DNA from: Paracoccaceae bacterium
Lineage (GTDB): Bacteria > Pseudomonadota > Alphaproteobacteria > Rhodobacterales > Rhodobacteraceae
Assembly: GCA_020832705.1 (NCBI GenBank)
Contig: JAFIEE010000001.1
Location: 1 to 64,000 of the forward strand
Direction of reading: 5' to 3'
Length of the DNA stretch: 64,000 nt
In this document: positions 13,965 to 24,256 of the stretch, one piece after another
Numbering within the stretch: the stretch's first letter is position 1
How the letters are laid out: the number at the start of each line of letters is the position of its first letter
The notes under the pieces: generated by a model
The model's database searches: none
Told to the model about the DNA's origin: nothing
Seen by the model: only the letters and a program-made list of their open reading frames with translations
Position numbers and translations under genes: made by a program

Positions 13965-16799
13965 CTACTCTGCCGCCTGCGCGTAATCTTCCATCGGCGG
14001 GCAGGTGCAGATCAGGTGCCGGTCGCCGTGAACATTGTCCACCCGTCCGACCGGCGGCCAGTACTTGTCCACCCGGAAGCTTGCAGGCGGAAAGCAGCCC
14101 TGTTCGCGGCTGTAGGGGCGGTCCCATTTGGCGACCAGATCCTCCACCGTATGCGGGGCGCGTTTCAGCGGGTTGTTGGCGGCGTCAATCTCGCCCGCCT
14201 CCACCGCGGCGATTTCTTCACGGATCGCCAGCATCGCGGTCACAAAGCGGTCGATCTCGGCCTTGGTCTCGCTCTCGGTCGGTTCCACCATCAGCGTGCC
14301 CGCCACCGGCCAGCTCATGGTTGGCGCGTGAAAGCCGTTGTCGATCAGCCGCTTGGCGATATCGTCCACGGTGATGCCCGCTTTCGCGAAGGGCCGCGTG
14401 TCCAGGATGCATTCATGCGCCACCCGGCCCCGGTTGCCCATGAACAGCACGTCATAGGCGCCTTTCAGCCGCGCGGCGATGTAATTGGCGTTCAGGATCG
14501 CCACGCGCGTGGCCTGCGTAAGCCCCTCGCCCCCCATCATCAGGCAATAGGCCCAGGAAATCAGCAGGATCGAGGCCGAGCCGTAAGGCGCCGCGCTCAC
14601 CGGCCCCTCATCGCCCCCGGTTTCCGGATGCCCGGGCAGGAAGGGGGCCAGATGCGCGCGCACCCCGATCGGTCCCATGCCGGGGCCGCCGCCGCCATGG
14701 GGAATGGCAAAGGTCTTGTGCAGGTTCAGGTGCGACACATCCCCGCCGATCTCGCCCGGCTTGACCAGCCCGACCATGGCGTTCAGGTTCGCCCCGTCGA
14801 TATAGACCTGCCCGCCGTGCTCATGGGTGATGGCGCAGACCTCGCGCACGGTTTCCTCGAACACGCCGTGGGTGCTGGGATAGGTGATCATGCAGGCGGC
14901 CAGCCGGTCGCCTGCCGATGCCGCCTTGTCGCGGAAATCGTCAAGGTCGATGTCCCCGTTGGGCGCCGATTTGATCGCCACGACCTTCATCCCGCACATC
15001 TGCGCGCTGGCCGGGTTGGTCCCGTGCGCCGACATGGGGATCAGACAGATGTCGCGCTCGCCTTCGCCCCGGCTGCGGTGATAGGCCTGGATCGTCAGCA
15101 GCCCCGCATATTCGCCCTGCGCGCCGGAATTGGGCTGCATGGACATGGCGTCATAGCCGGTGATCTCACGCAGTTTCGCGGCCAGATCGTCAATCACCTG
15201 CGTATAGCCCTGCGCCTGATCGGCGGGGGCGAACGGGTGGAGGTTGGCGAACTCGGGCCATGTGATGGGCAGCATCTCGGCTGCGGCGTTCAGTTTCATG
15301 GTGCACGATCCCAGCGGGATCATCGCCCGGTCCAGCGCCAGATCGCGGTCGCCCAGACGGCGCATGTAGCGCATCATCTCGGTTTCGGCCCGGTTCATGT
15401 GGAACACCGGGTGGGTCAGGTAATCGCTTTCGCGCCGCAGCGCCTGCGGAAAGCCCAGCCGCTCGCGGTGCGGCGGCACGCCTTCGATCCCGAAGGCGCG
15501 CAGGACCTTCATGCAGGTTCGTTCGTCGCAGGTCTCGTCCAGGCTGATGCCCACCCTGTCGGCGCCGACCCGGCGCAGGTTCAGCCCCTCCAGCCGCGCG
15601 GCGGCCAGAATGCCCGCCTGGCCCACGCCGACCTCGATCGTGATGGTGTCAAAGAACGCCTCGGTCAGAACCTTCGCCCCGGCGGCGCGGAGCGCGCGGT
15701 GCAGCCGCTCGGTCAGCCCGTGCACCCGTTCGGCAATCGCACGCAGCCCCTGCGGCCCGTGAAACACCGCATACATGGAGGCCATGACCGCCAGCAGCGC
15801 CTGCGCGGTGCAGACATTCGAGGTCGCCTTCTCGCGCCGGATATGCTGTTCGCGGGTCTGCAGCGCCAGCCGATAGGCCGGGTTGCCGCGCGCGTCGATG
15901 CTGACACCCACGATCCGCCCGGGCATGGAGCGCTTGTAGTCGTCCCGGCAGGACATGAACGCCGCGTGCGGCCCGCCATAGCCCATGGGCACGCCGAAAC
16001 GCTGGGCGCTGCCTACGGCAATATCGGCCCCCATGGCGCCCGGTTCGCGCAACATGGTCAGCGCCAGCAGGTCGGTGGCCATCACGGCCACGGCCCTGGC
16101 CTCGTGCAGCGCGGCGATGGTGTCGGTGAAGTCGCGCACATCGCCATGCGTGCCGGGATACTGGAAGATCGCGCCAAAGACCGCTGCGGGGTCCAGCGCC
16201 TCGGGCGCGCCGATGATCACCTCAATCCCCAGCGGCGCGGCGCGGGTCTGCATCACGGCAATGTTCTGCGGGTGGCAGTTTTCATCGACGAAGAACCCCG
16301 TGGCCTTCGATTTCGCCACCCGTTTCGCCATGACCATCGCCTCGGCGCAGGCGGTGGATTCGTCCAGCAGCGAGGCATTGGCGATGGGCAGCCCGGTCAG
16401 GTCCGCCACCATCGTCTGGAAATTCAGCAGCGCCTCCAGCCGCCCCTGGGCGATTTCCGGCTGATAGGGGGTATAGGCGGTGTACCAGCCGGGGTTTTCC
16501 AGAATGTTGCGCTGGATCGCGGGCGGGGTGACGGTGCCGTAATACCCCTGCCCGATGAGCGAGGTGAGCACCTGATTCTTCGCCGCCGCGCGGCGCAGAT
16601 GCGCCAGCATCTCGCCCTCGGACAGCGGCGCCCAGCTCAGGGGGCGATCCTGCCGGAAACCCGGCGGCACGGTCTGGTCAATCAGCTCGTCCAGCGAGGC
16701 GACACCGAGGACCGCCAGCATCGCCTCCATTTCCGCAGGCGAGGGGCCGATGTGGCGGCGGTTGGCGAAATCATAGGGGTTGTAGTTGCTGTAGGTCAT
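13965..16799 (-). CDS. gcvP: Glycine dehydrogenase (decarboxylating), P-protein
   Basis: About 944 aa; PLP region [23 protein letters not shown]; in gcv operon. Start placed at [11 protein letters not shown]. Confidence 0.96.
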   Translation of the reverse strand: MTYSNYNPYDFANRRHIGPSPAEMEAMLAVLGVASLDELIDQTVPPGFRQDRPLSWAPLSEGEMLAHLRRAAAKNQVLTSLIGQGYYGTVTPPAIQRNILENPGWYTAYTPYQPEIAQGRLEALLNFQTMVADLTGLPIANASLLDESTACAEAMVMAKRVAKSKATGFFVDENCHPQNIAVMQTRAAPLGIEVIIGAPEALDPAAVFGAIFQYPGTHGDVRDFTDTIAALHEARAVAVMATDLLALTMLREPGAMGADIAVGSAQRFGVPMGYGGPHAAFMSCRDDYKRSMPGRIVGVSIDARGNPAYRLALQTREQHIRREKATSNVCTAQALLAVMASMYAVFHGPQGLRAIAERVHGLTERLHRALRAAGAKVLTEAFFDTITIEVGVGQAGILAAARLEGLNLRRVGADRVGISLDETCDERTCMKVLRAFGIEGVPPHRERLGFPQALRRESDYLTHPVFHMNRAETEMMRYMRRLGDRDLALDRAMIPLGSCTMKLNAAAEMLPITWPEFANLHPFAPADQAQGYTQVIDDLAAKLREITGYDAMSMQPNSGAQGEYAGLLTIQAYHRSRGEGERDICLIPMSAHGTNPASAQMCGMKVVAIKSAPNGDIDLDDFRDKAASAGDRLAACMITYPSTHGVFEETVREVCAITHEHGGQVYIDGANLNAMVGLVKPGEIGGDVSHLNLHKTFAIPHGGGGPGMGPIGVRAHLAPFLPGHPETGGDEGPVSAAPYGSASILLISWAYCLMMGGEGLTQATRVAILNANYIAARLKGAYDVLFMGNRGRVAHECILDTRPFAKAGITVDDIAKRLIDNGFHAPTMSWPVAGTLMVEPTESETKAEIDRFVTAMLAIREEIAAVEAGEIDAANNPLKRAPHTVEDLVAKWDRPYSREQGCFPPASFRVDKYWPPVGRVDNVHGDRHLICTCPPMEDYAQAAE

Positions 16800-16803
16800 G
16801 GGG

Positions 16804-17139
16804 TTACCTTTGCGGGTCGGCATATTTTTCAGTGAAGCGCAGCGTCAGGCGCAGGTTCTCGGTATCGATATTCAGATCTGTGAATCGGAAGACCCCGATA
16901 TAGCCGTCGCGCGCTAGGGTTTGGGCATCGCGGTCCCGCTGCACAACCACCAGGTCATTGCCTTTCAGAGCCACGACAAGCTCCTGAAATCGCTTCTGAT
17001 TCAGGTGTTCGGGATATATCTCGGCGCTGTATCCGTCCCGACCTTGCCGGTGCAGGTGGTGGAGGACGCCCAGCATGCGCCCTTCAACCTTGGCTACCCA
17101 ACGACCGCGCTGGCCGCGTATGTCGACCCGCCGCAGCAT
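16804..17139 (-). CDS. Hypothetical protein between gcvH and gcvP
   Basis: 111-aa ORF tightly packed (gap of 1 bp to gcvH stop, 4 bp to gcvP start); no family recognised. Confidence 0.65.
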   Translation of the reverse strand: MLRRVDIRGQRGRWVAKVEGRMLGVLHHLHRQGRDGYSAEIYPEHLNQKRFQELVVALKGNDLVVVQRDRDAQTLARDGYIGVFRFTDLNIDTENLRLTLRFTEKYADPQR

Positions 17140-17140
17140 G

Positions 17141-17500
17141 TCAGGCGATGAAATCCTTGTATTCGTCCTCGGACATGAACCCGTCCAGCACGCTCATGTC
17201 GTCAAGCTTCATCTTGAAGAACCAGCCGTCGCCGGTGGGGTCTTCGTTGACCAGCGCGGGTGTGTCGGGCAGGGCCTCGTTCACGGCGACGATCTCGCCG
17301 TCGCATGGGGCCAGGATGTCGGACGCAGCCTTGACCGATTCGATCACGCAGACCTCGTCACCCTTGGCGACCTGGGTTTCCAGTTCGGGCAGTTCCACGA
17401 ACACCACATCGCCAAGCTGTTCGGCGGCGTGTTCGGTGATGCCGACCACCACCAGATCGCCCTCGACCCGCAGCCATTCGTGTTCTTCGGTGTATTTCAT
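17141..17500 (-). CDS. gcvH: Glycine cleavage system H protein
   Basis: 119 aa; lipoyl-lysine context ESVKAASDILAP. Confidence 0.97.
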   Translation of the reverse strand: MKYTEEHEWLRVEGDLVVVGITEHAAEQLGDVVFVELPELETQVAKGDEVCVIESVKAASDILAPCDGEIVAVNEALPDTPALVNEDPTGDGWFFKMKLDDMSVLDGFMSEDEYKDFIA

Positions 17501-17529
17501 TGCGCGCGCTCCCTCACGTTTGCAGTTGT

Positions 17530-18651
17530 CTATTTCCTGTATCCGGGCGGGCGGAAGGGCAGGTCAACCACCTGCGCCGGATGGCGCCTGCCGCGCAGCT
17601 CGCCGAAAACCCGCGTGCCGGGGGCGGCCAGTGCGGCGGGCAGGTAGCCCATGGACATCGGGCCTTCGATGCTGGGGCCATAGGCGCCCGAGGTGACGGT
17701 GCCCAGCGGTTCGGTGGCCGCTTCATCGGCGAACAGGACCGTTCCCGCGCGCATCGGCGCCCGGCCCTCGGGGCGCAGGCCGACGCGGCGGCGGGCCGGG
17801 CCGTCCTCCAGTTGCCGGAGGATCACCCCGGCCCCGGGGAAGCCCCCTTCGCGCGCCCCACCCCGGCGGCGCACCTTCTGGATGGCCCAGCCCAGCGCAG
17901 CCTCGACCGGTGTGGTGTCTCGGGTGATGTCATTGCCATAGAGGCACAGCCCCGCCTCCAGCCGCAGGCTGTCGCGCGCGCCAAGGCCGATAGGCGCCAC
18001 CTCGGGGCGGGCCAGCAGCGCGCGGGCCAGCGCTCCGGCGCGGGCCTCGGGCACCGAAATCTCGAACCCGTCCTCACCGGTGTAGCCCGAGCGCGAGACC
18101 CAGAGTTCCGCGCCGTCCCAGGCATGGGTCGCCACATCCATGAAGCGCATGTCGGCCACGCCGGGCACCAGCGCGGCCAGCACGGCCGTGGCCTGCGGGC
18201 CCTGCAGGGCGATCAGCGCGCGGTCGGTCACCGGCGTGACCGTCACCCCGTCCAGATGCGCGCGCATATGCGCGATATCAGCGTCCTTGCAGGCGGCATT
18301 GACCACCAGGAACAGATGATCGCCGCGGTTGGCCACCATCAGGTCATCCAGAATCCCGCCCCGGTCATCGGTGAACATGGCGTAGCGCTGCCGCCCCGCG
18401 GCCAGCCCCTGCACATCGACGGGCACCAGCCGTTCCAGCGCCGCCGCCGCCCCGTCCCCGCGCAGGATCACCTGCCCCATGTGGCTGACATCGAACAGCC
18501 CGGCGTGGGCGCGGGTGTGCAGGTGTTCGGCCATCACGCCGGGCTTGAACTGCACCGGCATTTCATAGCCTGCGAAGGGCACCATCTTGCCGCCCAGATC
18601 CAGATGCAGGTCATGCAGGACCGTGCGCTGCAATCCTTCGGTATCCGCCAT
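17530..18651 (-). CDS. gcvT: Glycine cleavage system aminomethyltransferase T protein
   Basis: 373 aa; FDVSHMGQ, GYTGEDGFEI motifs. Confidence 0.96.
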   Translation of the reverse strand: MADTEGLQRTVLHDLHLDLGGKMVPFAGYEMPVQFKPGVMAEHLHTRAHAGLFDVSHMGQVILRGDGAAAALERLVPVDVQGLAAGRQRYAMFTDDRGGILDDLMVANRGDHLFLVVNAACKDADIAHMRAHLDGVTVTPVTDRALIALQGPQATAVLAALVPGVADMRFMDVATHAWDGAELWVSRSGYTGEDGFEISVPEARAGALARALLARPEVAPIGLGARDSLRLEAGLCLYGNDITRDTTPVEAALGWAIQKVRRRGGAREGGFPGAGVILRQLEDGPARRRVGLRPEGRAPMRAGTVLFADEAATEPLGTVTSGAYGPSIEGPMSMGYLPAALAAPGTRVFGELRGRRHPAQVVDLPFRPPGYRK

Positions 18652-18732
18652 GCCGCCCCCTTATCGCTGCCGACGTGTCGCTGCCGGATACCCGGCACTG
18701 CCAGGACGAGCCGTGCCCGCCGCCCAGTGCCC

Positions 18733-18886
18733 CCTCTGTCCTTGCGCCTGAGATCGTTATCCCTTCGGCGGGCGCGCGGGCGCGCCACTCTCCAGAGTGC
18801 TGTTGCCGGTCCGGTCCTTCTGCCTGAGAGTTTACCGGGGCGGTTGCTCCTTCGGCCCTGACGACAGTGCGCCAGCGTCTCCCGAA
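18733..18886 (-). ncRNA. Tandem glycine riboswitch upstream of gcvT
   Basis: Minus strand carries two aptamer cores: GGGAGACGC...GCCGAAGGAGCAA...CTCTCAGGCAGAAGGACC and GGAGAGTGGCGC...GCCGAAGGGATAA...CTCAGGCGCAAGGACAGAGG. Confidence 0.93.
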
Positions 18887-19052
18887 CACGACGCGGCCAC
18901 GCTAGCGTATGCCATGGTATCCTGACAAGGGGTTTCCGGGGCGGGCGGGCGCACCCCTCGCGCGGGATCAATTGCCCCGCCAAGCCTGCCCCCAAGCCGA
19001 CCCCCAAGCCGACCCCTTGCCATTCCCGGCCCTTCGGCGCAGGTTTGCGGGC

Positions 19053-19616
19053 ATGAGCGACCCGTTCTTCTTCGGCTACGGCAGCCTTGTGAACCGCCGC
19101 ACCCATGGCTACCCCGAGGCCTTCCCGGCCCGCATCAGGGGCTGGCGGCGCGCCTGGCGCTATTCGCGCAGCCACAAGCGCACCTTCCTGACCGCCGTGC
19201 CCGCACCGGGGGTGGAAATCGACGGGCTGATCGCGGCCGTGCCGGGCGGGGATTGGGCGGCGCTGGACCAGCGCGAGGCCGGGTATGAGCGCCACCCCGT
19301 CCCGCACCCGGAACTGGTGCACCGGGCCGCGCGGCAACTGGCGGCGCAGATCTACGCGATTGCGCCGCGCAACATGGCCGACCGCGTGCATCCGATCCGG
19401 CTGAGCTATCTTGATGTGGTGGTGCAGGGCTATCTGGATGAGTTCGGCGAGGCCGGCGCGCGCGACTTCTTTGAAACCACCGACGGCTGGGACACCCCGG
19501 TTCTGGATGACCGCGCCGCGCCCAGCTATGCCCGGCACCAGCAACTGCGCGCCGATGAGCGCGCCTTTGTGGATGACGCGCTGCGCGCGCTGGGCGTGCG
19601 TCTGGTGCAGCCGTAG
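19053..19616 (+). CDS. Gamma-glutamylcyclotransferase-fold protein
   Basis: FFFGYGSLVNRRTHG (YGSL motif) N-terminus, 187 aa. Confidence 0.75.
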   Translation: MSDPFFFGYGSLVNRRTHGYPEAFPARIRGWRRAWRYSRSHKRTFLTAVPAPGVEIDGLIAAVPGGDWAALDQREAGYERHPVPHPELVHRAARQLAAQIYAIAPRNMADRVHPIRLSYLDVVVQGYLDEFGEAGARDFFETTDGWDTPVLDDRAAPSYARHQQLRADERAFVDDALRALGVRLVQP

Positions 19617-19686
19617 CGTCAGCGCCGGCGCCATGTCACGGGATGGCGCCAGCGGTGCTGTCGGGGGCGAGTCCCTCGCCCGGCGC

Positions 19687-20550
19687 TCAGTGCATCTGCC
19701 GTTCCAGCAGTTTGCCCAGCGCGCTGTGGCGGTCACGCCCCATCAGTTCGCGGGTGATCCGCATGGCGGCTTCCAGTTCCTCGACCGTGCTGGCGGCGCG
19801 GATCTGGTCGGTGCAATATTCCATCACCTCGCGCGGGCCGATGGCAGGGGGCGGTGCCGCAACCCGGGCGGCACGCTCCGCCGCCGCGGCGGCGCGGGCC
19901 GCGCGCGCATCCAGCAGGGCGCGGACCTCGGCCTCGTCGGCGAAGACGTCGCCTTCGATCCCGGCAAAGGCGCGCACCCGCGCGATCCGCGCGTCCGAGC
20001 AGTCCAGCAGCGCCGCCAGCGCCGAGACCTTGCCCATGGGCTTGCGCGATCCGACATAGCCGTAAGGCGCATTATCCGACCGCTTGAGCACCCGGTCCAT
20101 CACCGGGTCGATCACCGTCACGATATCGGTGATCCCCGATTCCTGCGCGTATTCCAGCGATCCGACCATCAACTCGCAGGTGGCATAGGAGATCGAATTC
20201 CGCCCCTTGCCCCGGTCCAGCCGGTCCGTGTCCACGCAGAACCGGGTCGATTCCCACAGCGTGGCGCTGCGCATCGGCGGTTCGCCGTCCAGGATGGACG
20301 AGAACACATCCGCCAGCATGTGCGGCCCCGTGGTCTGAAGGGCCCGCACGCAGGCGACGACATTGCCTTCATCGTCCAGCCCGACAACATAGGCGGGATC
20401 GAGCGCATCGAAATCGTCGATCTCCTTGCCGTCGGTGATGGTGACATCCCAGCCCAGCCGATCGCCGAACACACGCGCCCGAAGGCGATACATTTCATCC
20501 AGGACATCGGCGAAGCGGTCAGCGTTCAACGCATCGATCACGAGAATCAT
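19687..20550 (-). CDS. LuxI-type acyl-homoserine-lactone synthase with ~80-aa C-terminal extension
   Basis: RARVFGDRLGWDV...DDFDALDPAYVVGLD...SATLWESTRFCVD autoinducer-synthase motifs; 287 aa against about 200-220 usual. Confidence 0.9.
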   Translation of the reverse strand: MILVIDALNADRFADVLDEMYRLRARVFGDRLGWDVTITDGKEIDDFDALDPAYVVGLDDEGNVVACVRALQTTGPHMLADVFSSILDGEPPMRSATLWESTRFCVDTDRLDRGKGRNSISYATCELMVGSLEYAQESGITDIVTVIDPVMDRVLKRSDNAPYGYVGSRKPMGKVSALAALLDCSDARIARVRAFAGIEGDVFADEAEVRALLDARAARAAAAAERAARVAAPPPAIGPREVMEYCTDQIRAASTVEELEAAMRITRELMGRDRHSALGKLLERQMH

Positions 20551-20941
20551 TTTTCCGGCCTCCGATTGATTGCCTGAAAAAGGATACAGCCAGAGGGAGA
20601 GCGCACCATTAGGGAAATCCCGTATGTCAATCCGTTCGGTTGAAGCATGAGAAAGTCATCCGAGATATTTGCGCCGCGAAAGGGTCATGGCGTCACTGGC
20701 CGCGCGCGCTGTCTGAGCGGTGTCAACGGCAAGCGGCGGCGGGGGATGCACCCCGCGGCCCGTGTCACGGCGGCGGCGGAAGCCACACGCGCGGGGCCTT
20801 TTCTTTTCCGCCGCGCTGGTGTAAGCGGCCCCCACATGCGCGTGGGCCCGCTTAAGGCATGAGATCGAATCGGCTGCATGGCCGTGCCGTGGGTCCGTTT
20901 GCGCAACCGAAACGCAACCGACCCGAAAGAGACCCGCACCC

Positions 20942-21208
20942 ATGGCCAATACGCCCCAGTCCAAGAAACGCGCCCGCCAGAACGAGCGCCGCTATGCCGT
21001 CAACAAGGCGCGCCGCTCGCGCATCCGCACCTTCCTGCGCAAGGTCGAGGAAGCCATCACCTCGGGCAACGCCGATGCCGCCAACGCCGCACTGCTGGCC
21101 GCCCAGCCCGAAATCGACCGTGGCGTGACCAAGGGCGTGCTGCACAAGAACACCGCCGCGCGCAAGAAGTCGCGCCTGTCGGCACGGATCAAGGCCCTGA
21201 CCGCCTGA
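20942..21208 (+). CDS. rpsT: 30S ribosomal protein S20
   Basis: [39 protein letters not shown]. Confidence 0.97.
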   Translation: MANTPQSKKRARQNERRYAVNKARRSRIRTFLRKVEEAITSGNADAANAALLAAQPEIDRGVTKGVLHKNTAARKKSRLSARIKALTA

Positions 21209-21238
21209 CACCCGCCGCGCGGCACCATGCCGTTCCAG

Positions 21239-21264
21239 GGCCCGCCCCCCGTGGCGGGCCTTTT
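21239..21264 (+). terminator. Rho-independent terminator downstream of rpsT
   Basis: GGCCCGCC-CCCCGT-GGCGGGCC followed by TTTT. Confidence 0.85.
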
Positions 21265-21339
21265 GCATGCGCTACTGGAACACGGCCCGCGCGGCCCCCA
21301 TATGCGCAGCCGGATCGCGGCATCACGGTGGAGGGCAGG

Positions 21340-22806
21340 ATGATCCGGCAAGGCAAGGGCGCTGCATTGGGCGCATTCGCGGGGCTGCTGCTGGGCATGA
21401 CCCTGCTGGCCGTGAGCCCCACGTCCCTGCGCGCCGAGTCCGAGGCCCGCGTGCCCGCCGACCGCGCCGAAATCACCCTCAGCTTCGCCCCTGTGGTACG
21501 CGAGGCCGCGCCTGCCGTCGTCAATATCTATGCCAGCCGTCTGGTCGAACAGCACCGCAGCCCCTTCGCCTCGGACCCGTTCTTCGGCAACCTGTTCGAA
21601 GATTTCTTCGGCGGGTTCGGCGGCGGATTCGGGGGTGGATTCGGGGCCCCCGCCCCGCGCGTGCAGAACGCGCTTGGCTCCGGCGTGATCGTCGCGCCCG
21701 AGGGGATCGTGGTCTCCAACCATCACGTGGTCGGCGATGCCTCCGACATCCGCGTGGTGCTGGCCGACCGGCGCGAATACGCGGCCGAGGTGATCCTGAG
21801 CGATGCCGAAAGCGATATCGCGGTGCTGCGGCTTCACGGCGCGGCGGACCTGCCCGCGCTGGGCCTTGCCGACAGCGACCGGGTCGAGGTCGGCGAACTG
21901 GTGCTGGCCATCGGCAACCCCTTCGGCGTGGGCCAGACGGTCAGCAGCGGCATCATTTCGGGGTTGGCGCGGTCCGGCATCGCGCTGGGGTCCGGGCGCG
22001 GGTATTTCATCCAGACCGACGCCGCCATCAACCCCGGCAACTCGGGCGGTGCGCTGGTGGACATGCAGGGGCGGCTGGTGGGCATCAACACCGCCATCAT
22101 GACCCGTGGCGGCGGCTCGGTCGGTGTGGGCTTTGCGGTGCCGTCGAACCTTGTGGCGCAGGTGGTGGCGCAGGCGCAGGACGGGCAGGACCGATTCCGG
22201 CGCCCCTGGGCGGGGGTGCGCGCGCAGGCGCTGGACGCAGCCCTGGCCGAGGCTTTCGGCATGACCCTGCCCGAAGGCGTGGTGCTGACCGACCTGCACA
22301 CCGAAAGCCCCTTTGCCGCGGCCGGGCTGCGCCCGGGCGATGTGGTGCTGGCGGTGGACGGCGGGCCGGTGAATTCGGCCCCCGAAATGATGTTCCGCCT
22401 GGCAGCGACCGGGATCGGCGGGGCGGCGGAAATCGACTATCTGCGCGCGGACGGTTCGGCGGAAACGGCCACCGTCGCCCTGATTCCGCCGCCCGAGAGC
22501 CCGCCGCGCGACCCGCGGCTGATCCGTGCCGACAGCGCCCTGCGCGGACTGGGTGTGGAAACCGTGAACCCCGCCGTGATCGCCGAATACAACCTGCCGC
22601 TCGATGCGCGGGGCGCGCTGGTCACGGACCTGCGCGATATTGCCGCCCGCACCGGGTTGCGGCGCGGGGATATCGTGCTGGCCATCAACGGTGCCGCGGT
22701 GGCAGGCAGCGCCGATGTGGAACGCGCGGCGCGGACAGCCGCACGCAACTGGCAGGTCGAGGTGCTGCGCGACGGTCGCCGCCTGGCGCTGCGCTTCCGG
22801 CTCTGA
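21340..22806 (+). CDS. Do-family (DegP/DegQ-like) periplasmic serine protease
   Basis: TNPGNSGGALV-type catalytic Ser (INPGNSGGALVDM), HHVVGDA, two PDZ-like C-terminal domains. Confidence 0.94.
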   Translation: MIRQGKGAALGAFAGLLLGMTLLAVSPTSLRAESEARVPADRAEITLSFAPVVREAAPAVVNIYASRLVEQHRSPFASDPFFGNLFEDFFGGFGGGFGGGFGAPAPRVQNALGSGVIVAPEGIVVSNHHVVGDASDIRVVLADRREYAAEVILSDAESDIAVLRLHGAADLPALGLADSDRVEVGELVLAIGNPFGVGQTVSSGIISGLARSGIALGSGRGYFIQTDAAINPGNSGGALVDMQGRLVGINTAIMTRGGGSVGVGFAVPSNLVAQVVAQAQDGQDRFRRPWAGVRAQALDAALAEAFGMTLPEGVVLTDLHTESPFAAAGLRPGDVVLAVDGGPVNSAPEMMFRLAATGIGGAAEIDYLRADGSAETATVALIPPPESPPRDPRLIRADSALRGLGVETVNPAVIAEYNLPLDARGALVTDLRDIAARTGLRRGDIVLAINGAAVAGSADVERAARTAARNWQVEVLRDGRRLALRFRL

Positions 22807-22848
22807 CGCCCCTTTCCCGCGCCCGCAAGCGCGCGTAACCTGGTGCCC

Positions 22849-24219
22849 ATGGCAGATCTGTTCGATACCGCCGCCAAGGGGCAGGACAAGGCGCCCGGCA
22901 CCACCCCCGGCGGTGCGCCCGACACTGCGCCCGACACTGCGCCAGACACCGGGCCCCGCCCGCTGGCCGACCGGCTGCGGCCCGCGCGGCTGGCAGATGT
23001 GATCGGACAGGATCAGGTGCTGGGCGCCGACGGCCCGCTTGGCGCGATGCTGGCGGCGGGGGCGCTGTCCTCGCTGATCCTCTGGGGGCCGCCTGGCGTC
23101 GGCAAGACCACCATCGCGCGCCTGCTGGCCGATCAGGCGGACCTGCATTTCATCCAGATCAGCGCCATCTTCACCGGCGTCCCCGATTTGCGCCGCATCT
23201 TCGACGAGGCCAGGCTGCGCCGCCGTCAGGGGCGCGGGACGCTGCTGTTCGTCGACGAGATCCACCGCTTCAACAAGGCGCAGCAGGACGGGTTCCTGCC
23301 CCATATGGAGGACGGCACCATCATTCTGGTGGGCGCCACCACCGAAAATCCCAGCTTCGAGCTGAACGCCGCCGTGCTCAGCCGGGCGCAAGTGATGGTG
23401 CTGGAGCGACTGTCACTCGCCGATCTGGAACGTCTGGCGCAACGGGCCGAGGGCGCGCTTGGCACGCCCCTGCCGCTGACCGGCCCCGCGCGCGAGGCAT
23501 TGCTGGACATGGCCGATGGTGACGGGCGCGCGCTTCTGAACCTGATCGAACAGGTGGCGGCGTGGAATGTGGCGGGCAAGCTGGACACCGAGGCGCTGGG
23601 CCAGCGCCTCGCCCGGCGCGCGGCGCAGTATGACAAGAGCGGCGACGCGCATTACAACCTGATCTCGGCGCTGCACAAATCGGTGCGCGGCTCGGACCCC
23701 GATGCGGCGCTTTACTGGCTGGCGCGGATGATCGACGGGGGCGAGGACCCGCGCTATCTGGCCCGCCGGATCACCCGCATGGCGGTCGAGGATATCGGCC
23801 TGGCCGATCCGCAGGCGCAATCGGTCTGCCTGCACGCATGGGAGGTCTACGAGCGCCTCGGCTCGCCCGAGGGCGAACTGGCGCTGGCGCAGGCGGTGAC
23901 CTATCTGGCGCTGGCGCCGAAATCGAACGGGGTCTATGCGGCGTGGAAAGGCGCGCAGCGGCTGGCAAAATCCACCGGTTCGGCGCCGCCGCCGAAACAC
24001 ATCCTGAACGCGCCGACGAAGCTGATGAAGGATCAGGGCTATGGCGCGGGCTATGCCTATGACCACGATGCCGAGGACGGGTTTTCGGGGCAGAACTACT
24101 TCCCCGAAGGCGTGAAGCGCCCGGTCCTTTACGCGCCGCCCGAACGCGGCTTCGAGCGTGAGTTGCACAAGCGGCTTGACTATTTCGCCAAGCTCCGCGC
24201 GCGGCGGCAGGCCGAGTGA
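22849..24219 (+). CDS. rarA: Replication-associated recombination AAA+ ATPase RarA (MgsA)
   Basis: LWGPPGVGKTTIARLLA, LLFVDEIHRFNKAQQDGFLPHMEDGTIILVGATTENPSFELN. Confidence 0.95.
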   Translation: MADLFDTAAKGQDKAPGTTPGGAPDTAPDTAPDTGPRPLADRLRPARLADVIGQDQVLGADGPLGAMLAAGALSSLILWGPPGVGKTTIARLLADQADLHFIQISAIFTGVPDLRRIFDEARLRRRQGRGTLLFVDEIHRFNKAQQDGFLPHMEDGTIILVGATTENPSFELNAAVLSRAQVMVLERLSLADLERLAQRAEGALGTPLPLTGPAREALLDMADGDGRALLNLIEQVAAWNVAGKLDTEALGQRLARRAAQYDKSGDAHYNLISALHKSVRGSDPDAALYWLARMIDGGEDPRYLARRITRMAVEDIGLADPQAQSVCLHAWEVYERLGSPEGELALAQAVTYLALAPKSNGVYAAWKGAQRLAKSTGSAPPPKHILNAPTKLMKDQGYGAGYAYDHDAEDGFSGQNYFPEGVKRPVLYAPPERGFERELHKRLDYFAKLRARRQAE

Positions 24220-24256
24220 GCGCCCGAGAAGGGTGTGGCGTGCCCTTCGCGGGCAC

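Noticed and set aside
14016-16835. 939-aa plus-strand ORF
   Set aside because: Antisense shadow of gcvP.
20992-23391. 799-aa minus-strand ORF
   Set aside because: Antisense shadow of the Do-protease and rarA.
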